NCBI GenBank assembly: GCA_965652415.1
Contig: CBFGVH010000004.1
Location: 3,993-67,992, forward strand
DNA: 64,000 nt
DNA from: BQJD01 sp965652415
Lineage (GTDB): Bacteria; Pseudomonadota; Gammaproteobacteria; Arenicellales; CAJQKF01
Direction: 5' to 3'
Position numbers and translations under genes: made by a program. The notes beneath the pieces were generated by a model. That model was not told where the DNA came from and did not search any database. It saw nothing but the letters and a program-made list of their open reading frames with translations. The number at the start of each line of letters is the position of its first letter. Position 1 is the stretch's first letter. This document shows, piece by piece, positions 9,120-17,937 of the stretch.

Positions 9120-10790
9120 TCAAAACAGACCGGTGGTGTTGCCGGATTCGTCGAGACGAATGCGGGTAGCGGCAGGCACCCGCGGCAGTCCGGGCATGGT
9201 CATGATGTCACCGCAGATCACGACCAGGAAACCGGCGCCGGCGGCCAGGCGCACCTCGCGCACTGGCACCACGTGATTCGACGGCGCACCGCGCAGGGCC
9301 GGGTCGGTGGAGAAGCTGTACTGGGTCTTGGCGATGCATACCGGGAGATGGCCGAAGCCGTCGTCCTCGAAGGCCTTGAACTGAGCCCGCACACGGCTTT
9401 CGGCGGTGATGTCGTCGGCCCCGTACAGGCGCCGGGCGATGGTGCGCACCTTCTCCCAGGGAGACAGCGAGTCCTCGTAAAGAGGCATGAACTGGCTGCG
9501 GCCGGCCTCGGCCAGCGCCGCCACCTCGCGCGCCAGCTGCTCGGTGCCGGCGCCGCCTTCGGAGAAGTGGGTACAGGGCACCGCGGTCACGCCGTGGCCG
9601 GCGCAGAACTCCTTCACCAGTTCCAGTTCCGCGTCGGTATCGCTGGCGAAGCGGTTGATGGCCACCACCAGCGGCACGCCGAACTGGTGAACGTTCTCGA
9701 TGTGTCGGCGCAGGTTGGCGAAACCTTCACGGACGGCATCGAGGTTTTCGGCGCCGAGTGCGTCCCGGGCCACGCCGCCGTGGTACTTCAGGGCGCGAAT
9801 CGTCGCCACCAGCACGGCGGCGTCGGGCGCCAGGCCCGACTTGCGGCACTTGATATCGAAGAACTTCTCGGCCCCGAGGTCGGCGCCGAAGCCCGCCTCG
9901 GTGACCACGAAGTCGGCCAGCCCCAGGGCGGTGGTGGTGGCGATCACCGAGTTGCAGCCGTGTGCGATATTTGCAAACGGCCCGCCGTGGATGATCGCCG
10001 GGTTGCCTTCCAGTGTCTGCACCAGGTTGGGACTGAAAGCATCCTTGAGCAGCACGGTCATCGGCCCGGCCGCTTCGAGTTCCGCACAGCGAATCGGCCG
10101 GCGTTCGCGGGTGTAGCCGACGATGATGTCGCCCAGGCGCCGCTCGAGGTCCTCGAGACTCGATGCCAGGCAGAAGATGGCCATCACCTCGGAGGCCACG
10201 GTGATGTCGAACCCCGACTCGCGCGGGAAGCCGTTGGCGATGCCGCCCAGGGCCACGTTGACCTGGCGCAGGGCGCGGTCGTTCATGTCCAGCACCCGTC
10301 GCCAGGCCACCCGGCGCGTGTCGAATCCGAGCTCGTTGCCCCAGTAGATGTGGTTGTCGATCATCGCCGCGAGCAGGTTGTGGGCCGCGGTGATGGCGTG
10401 AAAATCGCCGGTGAAATGAAGGTTGATGTCCTCCATGGGGATCACCTGAGCGTATCCGCCGCCGGCCGCGCCGCCCTTCATGCCGAAGCAGGGCCCGAGG
10501 CTCGGCTCGCGCAGGCACACCACCGCGTTCCTGCCGATGCGGTTGAGGCCGTCGGTGAGGCCAACCGAGGTCGTGGTCTTGCCCTCGCCTGCCGGCGTGG
10601 GAGAAATCGCCGTGACCAGCACCAGGCGCCCGCGCGGCCGTGCCGCGGCCTCGTTCACCATCGCCGCGCCGATCTTCGCCTTGTCGTGGCCGAAGGGACG
10701 CAGGTGCTCCCACGCGATGCCCAGGCGCTCGCCGATCTCGCCGATCGGACGGGGGGTGACGCTGCGGGCGATTTCTATATCGGATTTCAT
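9120..10790 (-). CDS. fhs: Formate-tetrahydrofolate ligase
   Basis: A 556-residue formyl-H4folate synthetase. It couples formate + ATP + H4folate to 10-formyl-H4folate, or runs backwards to make ATP from formyl-H4folate. The P-loop TPAGEGKTTTSVGL is at about residues 63-76, and the EPSLGPCFGMKGGAAGGGY and HFTGDFHAI signatures are intact. The length matches the family. ATG 10790 is used; a TTG 14 codons upstream is open but less likely. It sits 206 nt upstream of the corrinoid gene on the same strand, so it may be in the same operon or have its own promoter. In this setting it would close a methyl-to-formate oxidation route, with FolD encoded elsewhere. Confidence 0.95.
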   Translation of the reverse strand: MKSDIEIARSVTPRPIGEIGERLGIAWEHLRPFGHDKAKIGAAMVNEAAARPRGRLVLVTAISPTPAGEGKTTTSVGLTDGLNRIGRNAVVCLREPSLGPCFGMKGGAAGGGYAQVIPMEDINLHFTGDFHAITAAHNLLAAMIDNHIYWGNELGFDTRRVAWRRVLDMNDRALRQVNVALGGIANGFPRESGFDITVASEVMAIFCLASSLEDLERRLGDIIVGYTRERRPIRCAELEAAGPMTVLLKDAFSPNLVQTLEGNPAIIHGGPFANIAHGCNSVIATTTALGLADFVVTEAGFGADLGAEKFFDIKCRKSGLAPDAAVLVATIRALKYHGGVARDALGAENLDAVREGFANLRRHIENVHQFGVPLVVAINRFASDTDAELELVKEFCAGHGVTAVPCTHFSEGGAGTEQLAREVAALAEAGRSQFMPLYEDSLSPWEKVRTIARRLYGADDITAESRVRAQFKAFEDDGFGHLPVCIAKTQYSFSTDPALRGAPSNHVVPVREVRLAAGAGFLVVICGDIMTMPGLPRVPAATRIRLDESGNTTGLF

Positions 10791-10986
10791 CTCGGGCACG
10801 AACGCGTTCTCCGGCGGATGGACGGGCGCCAAGGCCCATTGCGAAAGTGCGCGTAGCGTAGCACCCGCCCCGCGCGAGACTTTGCCAGCGGCGCCCGCCG
10901 CGAAGCGAAAAACGACTCGCGCGAGCCGTCCCGGTGACGCCGCCGGGCGCTGCCCGTGCGGCCGCGCACCCTGAGGAGGCGTCGCC

Positions 10987-12222
10987 CTACGTCGAGGCCG
11001 TCTCGGGCAGGTGCCTGAAGTCCCGCTCGCGCATGCCGATCAGGTAGAGGATGCTGTCGAGGCTCGATGCTCCCAGCGCCAGTCGCGCCTGGCGCCGCAC
11101 CACCGGCTTGGCGCGAAAGGCGATGCCGAGACCGGCGATGCTGAGCATTTTGAGATCGTTGGCGCCGTCGCCGACGGCAATCACCTGCTCCAACCGGATG
11201 CCCTCGCGCTCGGCTATGGTGCACAGCAACTCCGCCTTCCTGTCCTCGTCGATGATCTCGCCGACGACCTTTCCCGTCAGCCGACCGTCGACGATCTCGA
11301 GCTCGTTGGCGTAGACGTAGTCGATGCCGAGACGCTCCTTCAGGCGACGGGCGAACCACGTGAATCCTCCGGAGATGATCGCGGTCCGAAACCGGTAGTG
11401 CTTCAGCGTCCGCACCAGGGCCTCGGCGCCGTCGGTCACCCTGACCGATTCCGCCACCTTCTCGAGCTCCTCCTCGCCCAGCCCCCGAAGCAGCGCAAGG
11501 CGCCGGGTGAAGCTTTCCTTGAAATCGAGTTCGCCGGCCATGGCCCTCGCAGTGATGCGACCGACCTCGTCGCCGACGCCGGCGACGCGGGCAAGCTCGT
11601 CGATCACCTCGTTCTGGATCAGCGTCGAGTCCATGTCGAAGCACACCAAGCGGCGGTTGCGCCGGAACACGTTGTCCTCCTGGATGGCGACGTCGATGTC
11701 GAGGCTCTGCGACAGCTGCAGGAACGTGGCGTGCATCACCGACAGGTCCTTGACGTCGCCGCGCACGTGGAAGTCGATGGCCGCGCGCCGCTTGTGCTCC
11801 GGGGTGCTCAGAAGCGCACGACCCGACAAGCGGTTGATGCGATCTATGTTCAGTCCCCCGACCGCGATGAGCTCGGCGACGCGGCAGATGTGCTCGGCAC
11901 GGATCTGCTTGCCGAGCACCGTGATCACGTGCCGCGAGCGGCCCTGCTGGCCCACCCAGCGGCTGTACTCGGCCTCGCTCACCGGGGTGACGTGCATGTT
12001 CAGACCGAGCCGATGGGCCTCGAACATCAGTTCCTTGAACAGGGCCGAATCCGACGCCTGGGGCGGGATCTCCACCAGCATGCCCCAGGCGAGGTTGTCG
12101 TGGATCACGGCCTGGCCGATGTCCAGCACGTTCAGGTGATAGCGCCCCATGATCGCGGTCAGCGACGCGGTGATGCCGGGGCGGTCGGAGCCGGTGACGT
12201 TGACAAGAACGATCTCGCTCAT
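10987..12222 (-). CDS. serB: Phosphoserine phosphatase with N-terminal ACT-like domains
   Basis: A 411-residue SerB of the long type: two ACT-like regulatory domains (about residues 1-180) and a C-terminal HAD phosphatase. HAD motifs are complete: DMDSTLI with nucleophile Asp, SGGFT, and GDGANDLKM, plus the lysine segment before it. It removes phosphate from phosphoserine in the last step of serine synthesis. ACT domains in such enzymes usually bind serine or other amino acids. It lies 53 nt downstream of serC on the same strand, so the two steps are probably co-transcribed. Serine supplies C1 units through GlyA, which may link it to the neighbouring folate cluster. Confidence 0.95.
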   Translation of the reverse strand: MSEIVLVNVTGSDRPGITASLTAIMGRYHLNVLDIGQAVIHDNLAWGMLVEIPPQASDSALFKELMFEAHRLGLNMHVTPVSEAEYSRWVGQQGRSRHVITVLGKQIRAEHICRVAELIAVGGLNIDRINRLSGRALLSTPEHKRRAAIDFHVRGDVKDLSVMHATFLQLSQSLDIDVAIQEDNVFRRNRRLVCFDMDSTLIQNEVIDELARVAGVGDEVGRITARAMAGELDFKESFTRRLALLRGLGEEELEKVAESVRVTDGAEALVRTLKHYRFRTAIISGGFTWFARRLKERLGIDYVYANELEIVDGRLTGKVVGEIIDEDRKAELLCTIAEREGIRLEQVIAVGDGANDLKMLSIAGLGIAFRAKPVVRRQARLALGASSLDSILYLIGMRERDFRHLPETAST

Positions 12223-12275
12223 GGCCTTGTGCGAGCGCGGGCCTGTTCAGCAGGGAATGGCCGCTGGACGCCCGG

Positions 12276-13379
12276 TCACGCCGGGTTGGCGGCGCGGAAC
12301 GCGGCCATGAAGTCGACAAGGGAGCGCACTCCCGCTTCCGGCATGGCGTTGTAAATGCTGGCACGCACGCCGCCGACGCTCCGATGGCCCTTGAGGTTGA
12401 CCATGCCCCGCGCGGCGGCCTCCTTCAGAAAACGCGCCTCGAGGGCCTCGTCGGGCAGGCGGAACACCACGTTCATGTGCGAACGGCAGGCCTTGTCGAC
12501 GGGGCTGCGGTAGTATCCGCCGCTGCCGTCGATGGCTTCGTACAGCAACCCCGCCTTTCGCGCTGCGGCGAGTTCCATGGCCTCGAGGCCGCCGTTCGCC
12601 TCGATCCACCTCAGGACCTTGCCCAGCATGTACACCGCGAAGACCGGCGGGGTGTTGAACATGGAGTCCTTGTCGACGTGAACGTCGTAGCGCAGGTAGC
12701 GTCCCAGGGCCTTGTTCAGACCGGCAACGACGGAATTGCGGACGTACACCACCGCCAGCCCCGCAGGCCCGAGGTTCTTCTGCACGCCGCCGTAGACGAG
12801 GTCGACACGGTCCCAGGGTATGGGCCTGGCCATGTACTCCGAGGAGACGTCGGCGATGAGGGGCACGGACACATCGGGCCACTCCGGGAAGCGGATACCG
12901 CCGATGGTTTCATTGCTGGTGATGTGCAGGTAGCGGGTGCCGCCGCGGATCGCGATCTCGTCCGAAGAAGGCATGCGCGCGTAGCCGTGCGCCTGACCGT
13001 CCCAGGCGACGTACACGTCGCCGTAGCACTTCGCGTCGGCGATGGCACCCTTCGCCCACGAGCCGCTGTCGACGTACCCGGCGCATGCGCCCTCGGCCAG
13101 GAAATTCATCGGCACCATCGAGAACTGCAGCGTCGCCCCGCCCTGCAGGAACAGGACCTCGAACTCGTCACCGCAGCCGGCCACGCGCCGCGCCAGGTCC
13201 TTGGCCTCCTCGTGCACCGCCATGAAATGACTGCCGCGATGACTCATCTCGACCAGGGACATGCCCGAACCCTGGTAGTCCACGAACTCCTGCTGAACCT
13301 CGCTCAACACCTCCAGCGGAAGGGTGGAAGGACCGGCACTGAAATTGAACACCCGATTGACGGTGCCTGGATGATTCAT
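12276..13379 (-). CDS. serC: Phosphoserine aminotransferase
   Basis: A 367-residue PLP-dependent class V aminotransferase that converts 3-phosphohydroxypyruvate plus glutamate to phosphoserine. The N-terminus FNFSAGPSTLPLEVL is the typical SerC opening. The PLP lysine lies in YGGVQKNLGPAG, and the phosphate-binding HITSNETIGG and C-terminal GHRSVGGVRASIYNA segments are intact. ATG 13379 has GGAG 8 nt upstream; the 28 codons upstream of it are low-complexity. It leads serB by 53 nt. An extended -10 element at 13534-13542 is a candidate promoter. Confidence 0.96.
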   Translation of the reverse strand: MNHPGTVNRVFNFSAGPSTLPLEVLSEVQQEFVDYQGSGMSLVEMSHRGSHFMAVHEEAKDLARRVAGCGDEFEVLFLQGGATLQFSMVPMNFLAEGACAGYVDSGSWAKGAIADAKCYGDVYVAWDGQAHGYARMPSSDEIAIRGGTRYLHITSNETIGGIRFPEWPDVSVPLIADVSSEYMARPIPWDRVDLVYGGVQKNLGPAGLAVVYVRNSVVAGLNKALGRYLRYDVHVDKDSMFNTPPVFAVYMLGKVLRWIEANGGLEAMELAAARKAGLLYEAIDGSGGYYRSPVDKACRSHMNVVFRLPDEALEARFLKEAAARGMVNLKGHRSVGGVRASIYNAMPEAGVRSLVDFMAAFRAANPA

Positions 13380-13533
13380 CGAAAACTCCGGGGGGCGATC
13401 GGTGCGCCGCCGTCCACCGCGCGGGCACGCACCGATCCGTTGACGAGACGTTCCTGAAGACAAGGACGGACGATCTCTGCCCGACGCGGGCGGTGGGAGC
13501 GGCGACTTCGGCCGGGCCCCGCGGGCAGGCTCG

Positions 13534-13542
13534 CATTATAAC
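13534..13542 (-). promoter_or_regulatory. Extended -10 promoter element, probably for serC-serB
   Basis: Minus strand reads TGTTATAAT (TGn plus a perfect TATAAT). No good -35 is seen at the usual distance, which is common for extended -10 promoters. It would place the transcript start about 150 nt before serC. Confidence 0.45.
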
Positions 13543-13570
13543 AGGGGCGCGCCGCCCACGCCCGCGGCCG

Positions 13571-14932
13571 TCACGGGGCCGGGATGACGACCCTGACGTC
13601 GGCGCCGCCGGCGACGGCGGTACCGATATCGATCTCGCCGTCGTAGCTTTCGACGATGTCTCGCACGATGGACAGGCCGATGCCCTGTCCCGGGATCCGC
13701 TCGTCGGCACGCACGCCGCGGCGCAGAACGTCGCGGGCCAGCGCCGGCTCGATCCCGGGACCGTCGTCGGCCACCGACAGCTCGACACCGCGCGCGCTTC
13801 GGTGCGCGCGCACGCGCACCTCGCCGGCGGTCCACTTGCAGGCGTTCTCGATCACGTTGCCGACGACCTCCATGAGATCGCCCTCGTCCATGGGCACTGT
13901 CAGGCCCTGTTCCACGTCGACCGCGAGGTGCAAGCCGCGCTCGGCATAGACCTTGCGGAGCGTGCGCACCACCTTGTCGACCACGGGGCCCACGGCGATG
14001 GGCGGGATGTTCACGCGGCCTCCGGAGCTCGCGGCACGCTTGAGCTGGTAGTCGACGATATCGGACATGCGCCGGACCTGCTCGGCGAGCGTGACCCGCG
14101 CGCGATCGGCATCACCGTCCTCCTCGGTCAGCCCGCGCAGCACCGCGAGCGGCGTCTTCAGGCTGTGCGCGAGGTCCCCGAGCGAATTGCGATAGCGCTC
14201 GAGCGAGCGCTGGCTGCTTTCGATCAGGCGGTTGACGTTGCGGGTCAGCCCGCGAATCTCGTCCGGGTAGGCTCCCTGCACCAGCCGCTGCTCTCCCCGC
14301 TCCACCCGGTCGATCTCGCGCCCGACCCTCGACAGGGGCCTCAAGGCCCAGTGGAGGATCGACAGCTGCAGGGCCATCAGCAGGCCGACTCCCGCCGCGC
14401 TCCACAGGAAGAGGTTGCGTCGGAAACTGTCGACCTGTGCGCGGTACCGCGCCAGGTCCTCGGCGACCACGATCGTGAAACCGTGCTGCTCTCCCTCGGC
14501 CGATTCCCAGGCCACGCCGAAGCGCAGGGTGAAAAGATCGGTGCCTCCCTCGGTCCGTTCCAGCCCGAAGCGAGTCGAACCGACCGGCATCGCGTAGGCG
14601 CTCGGCTCGACCAGCGGCGAGATCGCCGACGGCGAACGCCACACGTTGCCGCCGTCGGTGTCGTAGGCGAACGCGTAGAGTCCCGACCCCACCACCGAGA
14701 AGCGCGGCTCGACCAGCCGCTCGGGAAGGTAGATATTGCCCTCGGCATCGACTTCCGCCGCGGTCAGCAACGCGTAGAGCTGGGCGTTGAGCTGCTCGCG
14801 CACCGAGTCGCGCGCGGCCTGCTCGAAGGCGTTGTGCAGCACCGCGACGGCAACGGCGGCAAACATGAGCACCACCAGCGATGCGATGGCGAGCAGGCGA
14901 GCCCTCAGTGAACTGAACAGACCGAGCGCCAC
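13571..14932 (-). CDS. Sensor histidine kinase, PhoQ-like
   Basis: A 453-residue membrane histidine kinase. It has a first transmembrane helix near residues 14-34, a periplasmic sensor domain (about 35-195), a second helix near 200-220, a HAMP-type linker, then the DHp H-box LAHSLKTPLAVL with the phospho-accepting His. Downstream are the N-box EVVGNVIENACKW and the G boxes DDGPGIE and GQGIGLSIV. H-box and organisation resemble PhoQ of gammaproteobacteria. The start is set at GTG 14932, 13 nt after the response regulator stop; the ATG at 15025 would lie deep inside the regulator gene. It is paired with the OmpR-type regulator immediately upstream and the two genes are surely co-transcribed. 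The signal is unknown; Mg2+ or cationic peptide sensing would be by analogy only. Confidence 0.9.
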   Translation of the reverse strand: MALGLFSSLRARLLAIASLVVLMFAAVAVAVLHNAFEQAARDSVREQLNAQLYALLTAAEVDAEGNIYLPERLVEPRFSVVGSGLYAFAYDTDGGNVWRSPSAISPLVEPSAYAMPVGSTRFGLERTEGGTDLFTLRFGVAWESAEGEQHGFTIVVAEDLARYRAQVDSFRRNLFLWSAAGVGLLMALQLSILHWALRPLSRVGREIDRVERGEQRLVQGAYPDEIRGLTRNVNRLIESSQRSLERYRNSLGDLAHSLKTPLAVLRGLTEEDGDADRARVTLAEQVRRMSDIVDYQLKRAASSGGRVNIPPIAVGPVVDKVVRTLRKVYAERGLHLAVDVEQGLTVPMDEGDLMEVVGNVIENACKWTAGEVRVRAHRSARGVELSVADDGPGIEPALARDVLRRGVRADERIPGQGIGLSIVRDIVESYDGEIDIGTAVAGGADVRVVIPAP

Positions 14933-14945
14933 GCCGCGCCCGCCG

Positions 14946-15626
14946 TCAGTCGTCGAGGGTCGGGTTGAGGCGATAGCCGCGTCCGCGAAGGGTCTGGATC
15001 GGGTTGATGACGCCGTCGGGATCAAGCTTCTTGCGCAGGCGGCCGATGAACACCTCGATGACGTTGCTGTCCCGGTCCCGGTCCTCGTCGTAGATGTGCT
15101 CGACCAGCTCCGACTTCGACACGACCTTGTTGCGATTGAGCACGAGGTAATGCAGCAGCCGGTATTCGAACGCGGTGATTTCCACGGACCTGCCGTCGAC
15201 GCTGACTTCCTGGCTGGCGGTGTCCAGGGCGATCGGCCCGGCGCGCACCGTCGACTCGGCGACGCCGGCGCTTCGGCGTATCAGCGCGCGCAGCCTCGCC
15301 GACAGCTCCTCGAAGTGGAAGGGCTTGGTGAGATAGTCGTCGGCACCGGCCTCCAGCCCCTCGACCTTCTCCTGCCAGCGCGAACGCGCGGTCAGGATAA
15401 GAATCGGGAAGGTATGCTCCTCGCGCCTCAGCGTGCTGATCAACTCGATGCCCGAGATGCCCGGCAGGCCGATGTCCACCACGGCGACGTCGATCGGGTA
15501 CTCGCGCCCGAAATACAGGCCGTCGTCGCCGGTGGTCGCGCTGTCCACGGCGTAACCCTCGGCCCGCAGCCGCTCGGTGAGCTGGCGATTGAGTTCGACC
15601 TCGTCCTCGACGATCAGCACGCGCAT
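14946..15626 (-). CDS. OmpR/PhoP-family response regulator
   Basis: A 226-residue response regulator. The receiver domain (about residues 1-115) has the acidic pair in VEDE, the phospho-accepting Asp at about residue 51 in VAVVDIGLPG, and the lysine in LTKPFHF. A winged-helix DNA-binding domain follows (about 130-222), ending GRGYRLN. The sequence resembles PhoP/QseB regulators. It sits 7 nt downstream of the small PepSY gene and 13 nt upstream of its kinase, forming a three-gene operon. Small PepSY proteins beside such pairs are often part of the sensing circuit; here that is inferred from position. Confidence 0.93.
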   Translation of the reverse strand: MRVLIVEDEVELNRQLTERLRAEGYAVDSATTGDDGLYFGREYPIDVAVVDIGLPGISGIELISTLRREEHTFPILILTARSRWQEKVEGLEAGADDYLTKPFHFEELSARLRALIRRSAGVAESTVRAGPIALDTASQEVSVDGRSVEITAFEYRLLHYLVLNRNKVVSKSELVEHIYDEDRDRDSNVIEVFIGRLRKKLDPDGVINPIQTLRGRGYRLNPTLDD

Positions 15627-15633
15627 GGCTCGC

Positions 15634-15897
15634 TCAATCCTTGCCGGGGTCCACGGTCAGGACCTTGATGACGCCGTTCGAGAGGATCTTCACGCGCACC
15701 GTGTAGCCGCCCGGTCCCTTGATCGGCGTGGCCGAAAGCACCCTTCCCTTGTAGCGCTTGTTGATCTGCGACACGGCACGCTCGACCGCCTCGTCGGGAC
15801 TGGCGATGCGCTTGTTGTCACCCCTGCCGTTCGAATCCAGCGCCTGCGCCTGGGCGCCGGCGGCGATCAGAGCGAGCACGATCAGCACTCGGATCAT
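15634..15897 (-). CDS. Secreted PepSY-domain protein
   Basis: An 87-residue exported protein. The N-terminus MIRVLIVLALIAAGAQAQA is a signal peptide with an Ala-x-Ala cleavage region. The mature part has a PepSY-like fold with the pattern ISPDEAV-type helix (IASPDEAVERAV), then VLSATPIKG and YTVRVKILSNGVIKVLTVD strands. PepSY domains are thought to inhibit proteases or sense ligands in the periplasm. ATG 15897 is preceded by GGGGGGA at good spacing; an upstream ATG adds 12 residues before the signal peptide. It heads the two-component operon. Confidence 0.82.
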   Translation of the reverse strand: MIRVLIVLALIAAGAQAQALDSNGRGDNKRIASPDEAVERAVSQINKRYKGRVLSATPIKGPGGYTVRVKILSNGVIKVLTVDPGKD

Positions 15898-15931
15898 CAG
15901 TCCCCCCGAACCTTTCCCGTTGGTGCGCGGC

Positions 15932-15937
15932 ATTATA
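15932..15937 (-). promoter_or_regulatory. Perfect -10 hexamer upstream of the PepSY-regulator-kinase operon
   Basis: Minus strand TATAAT ends 34 nt before the PepSY start codon. The -35 region at the expected distance (TAGTGG) is poor, so expression may need an activator, possibly the operon's own regulator. Confidence 0.4.
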
Positions 15938-15972
15938 GCGCCAGGGTCCGCCGGCCACTACCGAGCGGACTG

Positions 15973-16515
15973 CTACCAGGCCGGAGTGACATCGACGCGC
16001 ACACGCAGTCGGTCGCCGGGGTCGTGATCCATCCGCGTCGTGTAGTCGCGGCCATGATACCGGTACGTCACGTCGTAGCCGTCGATGCGCTCCTCGTCGT
16101 GCACGTCGTGGACGGTGCGGCAGCGACGCTCGACCGTCTGGTAGGTGCGGCCGTACGGGGCCATGCGGCGGTTCTTGTAGTCGTGGCCGAGGGACCCGCC
16201 GAGCACCGCGCCGGCCACCGTCGCCACATCCCGACCGCTGCCGCTGCCGAACTGGTTGCCCACGGCAGCGCCGAGGATGGAGCCGAGAATTTCCGGGGTG
16301 TACGTGCGCGGCGCAGGCTCGGTGACGGTCACCGTCTCGTCCCGGCACTGCCGGCGCGGGGTTTCGACGCGAACAACTCGCACCACGGGCTCGACCGAGG
16401 TGACGCGGGCGTAGTCGGTGTAGGCGGTGCCGGGTGCTGCGGCAAGGACCGGGGACGCGAGCAGCAGAACCGCGGCCGCCGCGCCCGGCAGGAGGTGTTC
16501 AATTGGCGTCTTCAT
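15973..16515 (-). CDS. Exported glycine-zipper 2TM protein
   Basis: A 180-residue envelope protein with an N-terminal signal peptide (hydrophobic Ala/Leu core, about residues 9-26). Residues 74-110 form a glycine zipper of the 2TM type: ILGSILGAAVGNQFG, then ATVAGAVLGGSLG. This domain is found in outer-membrane-associated proteins such as the SlyB/YMGG groups. The C-terminal region is basic and rich in Tyr and Arg (about 115-180) with two cysteines. ATG 16515 follows GAGGAG. A perfect 9-bp inverted repeat sits just upstream of the Shine-Dalgarno. Function is probably structural in the envelope; not known in detail. Confidence 0.82.
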   Translation of the reverse strand: MKTPIEHLLPGAAAAVLLLASPVLAAAPGTAYTDYARVTSVEPVVRVVRVETPRRQCRDETVTVTEPAPRTYTPEILGSILGAAVGNQFGSGSGRDVATVAGAVLGGSLGHDYKNRRMAPYGRTYQTVERRCRTVHDVHDEERIDGYDVTYRYHGRDYTTRMDHDPGDRLRVRVDVTPAW

Positions 16516-16528
16516 GCTGTCGTCTCCT

Positions 16529-16548
16529 CGGGAACGGGGCCGTTCCCG
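16529..16548 (-). repeat. Perfect inverted repeat in the leader of the glycine-zipper gene
   Basis: CGGGAACGG and its exact complement CCGTTCCCG flank a 2-nt GG centre, 14-33 nt upstream of the start codon at 16515. It could be an operator or an mRNA hairpin next to the ribosome-binding site. Confidence 0.5.
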
Positions 16549-16712
16549 ATCCGGTGGTTCCGTCGCGATTGCCTCGAGATCATAGCGGCGCCCGCTGAAT
16601 CGTCACTGAACCGGGCTCGATGCTGGTATTTTTCGCCTGGCCGTTGATAATAGCGCCTGCGGGCGGCAGACTCCGGGTGGACCGCCCTTAAGTCACCAGA
16701 AGGACCCCAGCC

Positions 16713-17309
16713 ATGTTGTTTTCTTCACGTTCGCTCGCCGGGCGCGGCCTGCTCGCGGGGCTCGCCGCCCTGTTCCTTTGCCTCGCCGGGACCGCCGGCG
16801 CCGAGACCTTCACCGGTGGCGTGCCCCTATCGCCGCAGCCCGATTCGGCGACCCTCAAGCCGGGGCTGGCCGTGAACTACTTCTACAGGTACTTCGACCA
16901 TATCGACGAACTCGACGGCCTCGACGGCGGCAAGCCGGGCGATGCGCTGACGAATCTCGACCACGTCGCCTTCGAGGACGGCAAGGTGCTGACCACCAGC
17001 CAGCCTATGGGAGTCGGTGCCCACATCCGCGGCCTGATCCATCTCGACAAGCCCGGTACCTACACGTTCCGCCTGCAGTCGAACGACGGGGTCAAGCTGT
17101 TCATCGGCGGCGTATTCATGCACGTCGACCCGGAGATCCACGCGGCCCGCTGGTCGCCGGACCTGGCCTACGAAGTCACCGAACCGGGCTGGTACGACTT
17201 CACCCTCGACTACTACCAGCGCAAGGGCACCTCGGCGCTCAGGCTGGTCTGGATCGCGCCGGGGGGCGAAGAGGAGATCGTGCCGCCGGAGGCGTTCGCC
17301 TACCGCTAG
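16713..17309 (+). CDS. Secreted PA14-domain protein
   Basis: A 198-residue exported protein. A signal peptide covers about residues 1-30 (basic start, long Ala/Leu core, AGA cleavage region). The rest is one PA14-like beta-sandwich with the typical pattern: GLAVNYFYRYFDHIDEL, then HIRGLIHLDKPGTYTFRLQSNDG split by short loops, VKLFIGGVFMHVD, and GWYDFTLDYYQRKG. PA14 domains usually bind carbohydrate. ATG 16713 fits the signal peptide. The stop codon overlaps that of the convergent aspartyl protease gene within the shared bases CTAG at 17306-17309. Partner and ligand are unknown. Confidence 0.8.
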   Translation: MLFSSRSLAGRGLLAGLAALFLCLAGTAGAETFTGGVPLSPQPDSATLKPGLAVNYFYRYFDHIDELDGLDGGKPGDALTNLDHVAFEDGKVLTTSQPMGVGAHIRGLIHLDKPGTYTFRLQSNDGVKLFIGGVFMHVDPEIHAARWSPDLAYEVTEPGWYDFTLDYYQRKGTSALRLVWIAPGGEEEIVPPEAFAYR

Positions 17310-17809
17310 CGCCGCAGGATCAGTTGCCCGTCGCGCTGCACCAGTTCCAGGTCGCGCAGGAACGACATGCCGAGCAGCACGATCGACTCGTCGATGCCGG
17401 GGCTGAGCACCGCCGCGACGTCCTCGAGCCGGATCGGGCCGATGGCGATCGAATCGATGGTCGTGCGTGCCCCGCGCACGACGCCGTTGGCGGTCGACAA
17501 CGTCACCGGGGCCCCCGGCCGAAGCCCCAGCCGCCGGCCGGTTGCCTCGGACATGGCGACGTCGGTCGCACCGGTGTCCACCAGGAACCGGATCGGCTCG
17601 CCGTTCACTTCGCCAGTGGCGACGTAGTGCCCCGAGCGGTTGCGCCGCAGCACCACTTCCTGTTCCCCGCTCTCGGCGACGTTGACCACGGGCTCGGCGT
17701 TGGGGTTGAACTGGCGTTCGAGTTCACCCTGGAACAGCCACGCCACGAGGGCCAGGAATACCACCCAGGCGCCGAAAACCATCCCCTTGCCAATACGCGC
17801 GGTAGCCAT
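17306..17809 (-). CDS. Membrane-anchored retropepsin-like aspartyl protease (TIGR02281 type)
   Basis: A 167-residue protein with a single transmembrane helix near the N-terminus (about residues 10-26) and a retropepsin-like domain. The active-site motif is FLVDTGATDVAMS, around residues 76-88. A second signature, LLGMSFLRDLELVQRDGQL, lies near the C-terminus. Members of this clan AA group form dimers, each giving one Asp, and are held to the periplasmic side of the membrane. ATG 17809 lies just before the helix, without a strong Shine-Dalgarno; an upstream extension is open. The stop overlaps that of the convergent PA14 gene. Confidence 0.85.
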   Translation of the reverse strand: MATARIGKGMVFGAWVVFLALVAWLFQGELERQFNPNAEPVVNVAESGEQEVVLRRNRSGHYVATGEVNGEPIRFLVDTGATDVAMSEATGRRLGLRPGAPVTLSTANGVVRGARTTIDSIAIGPIRLEDVAAVLSPGIDESIVLLGMSFLRDLELVQRDGQLILRR

Positions 17810-17937
17810 CAGCGGGAAGATGCGACGGCCCCCGGCCGCCCCGGGCTCGTTGAACGGAACCGATTGAACATGCACGTGATGTGGGGCCGGCCCAAGGCCC
17901 GCGCAAGGCTCGCCCGCACGGCCGCCGATGGCGTGGC

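Noticed and set aside
9273..10856. 527-codon plus-strand frame opposite fhs
   Set aside because: Fhs is complete and conserved on the minus strand; the antisense frame has no recognisable motif.
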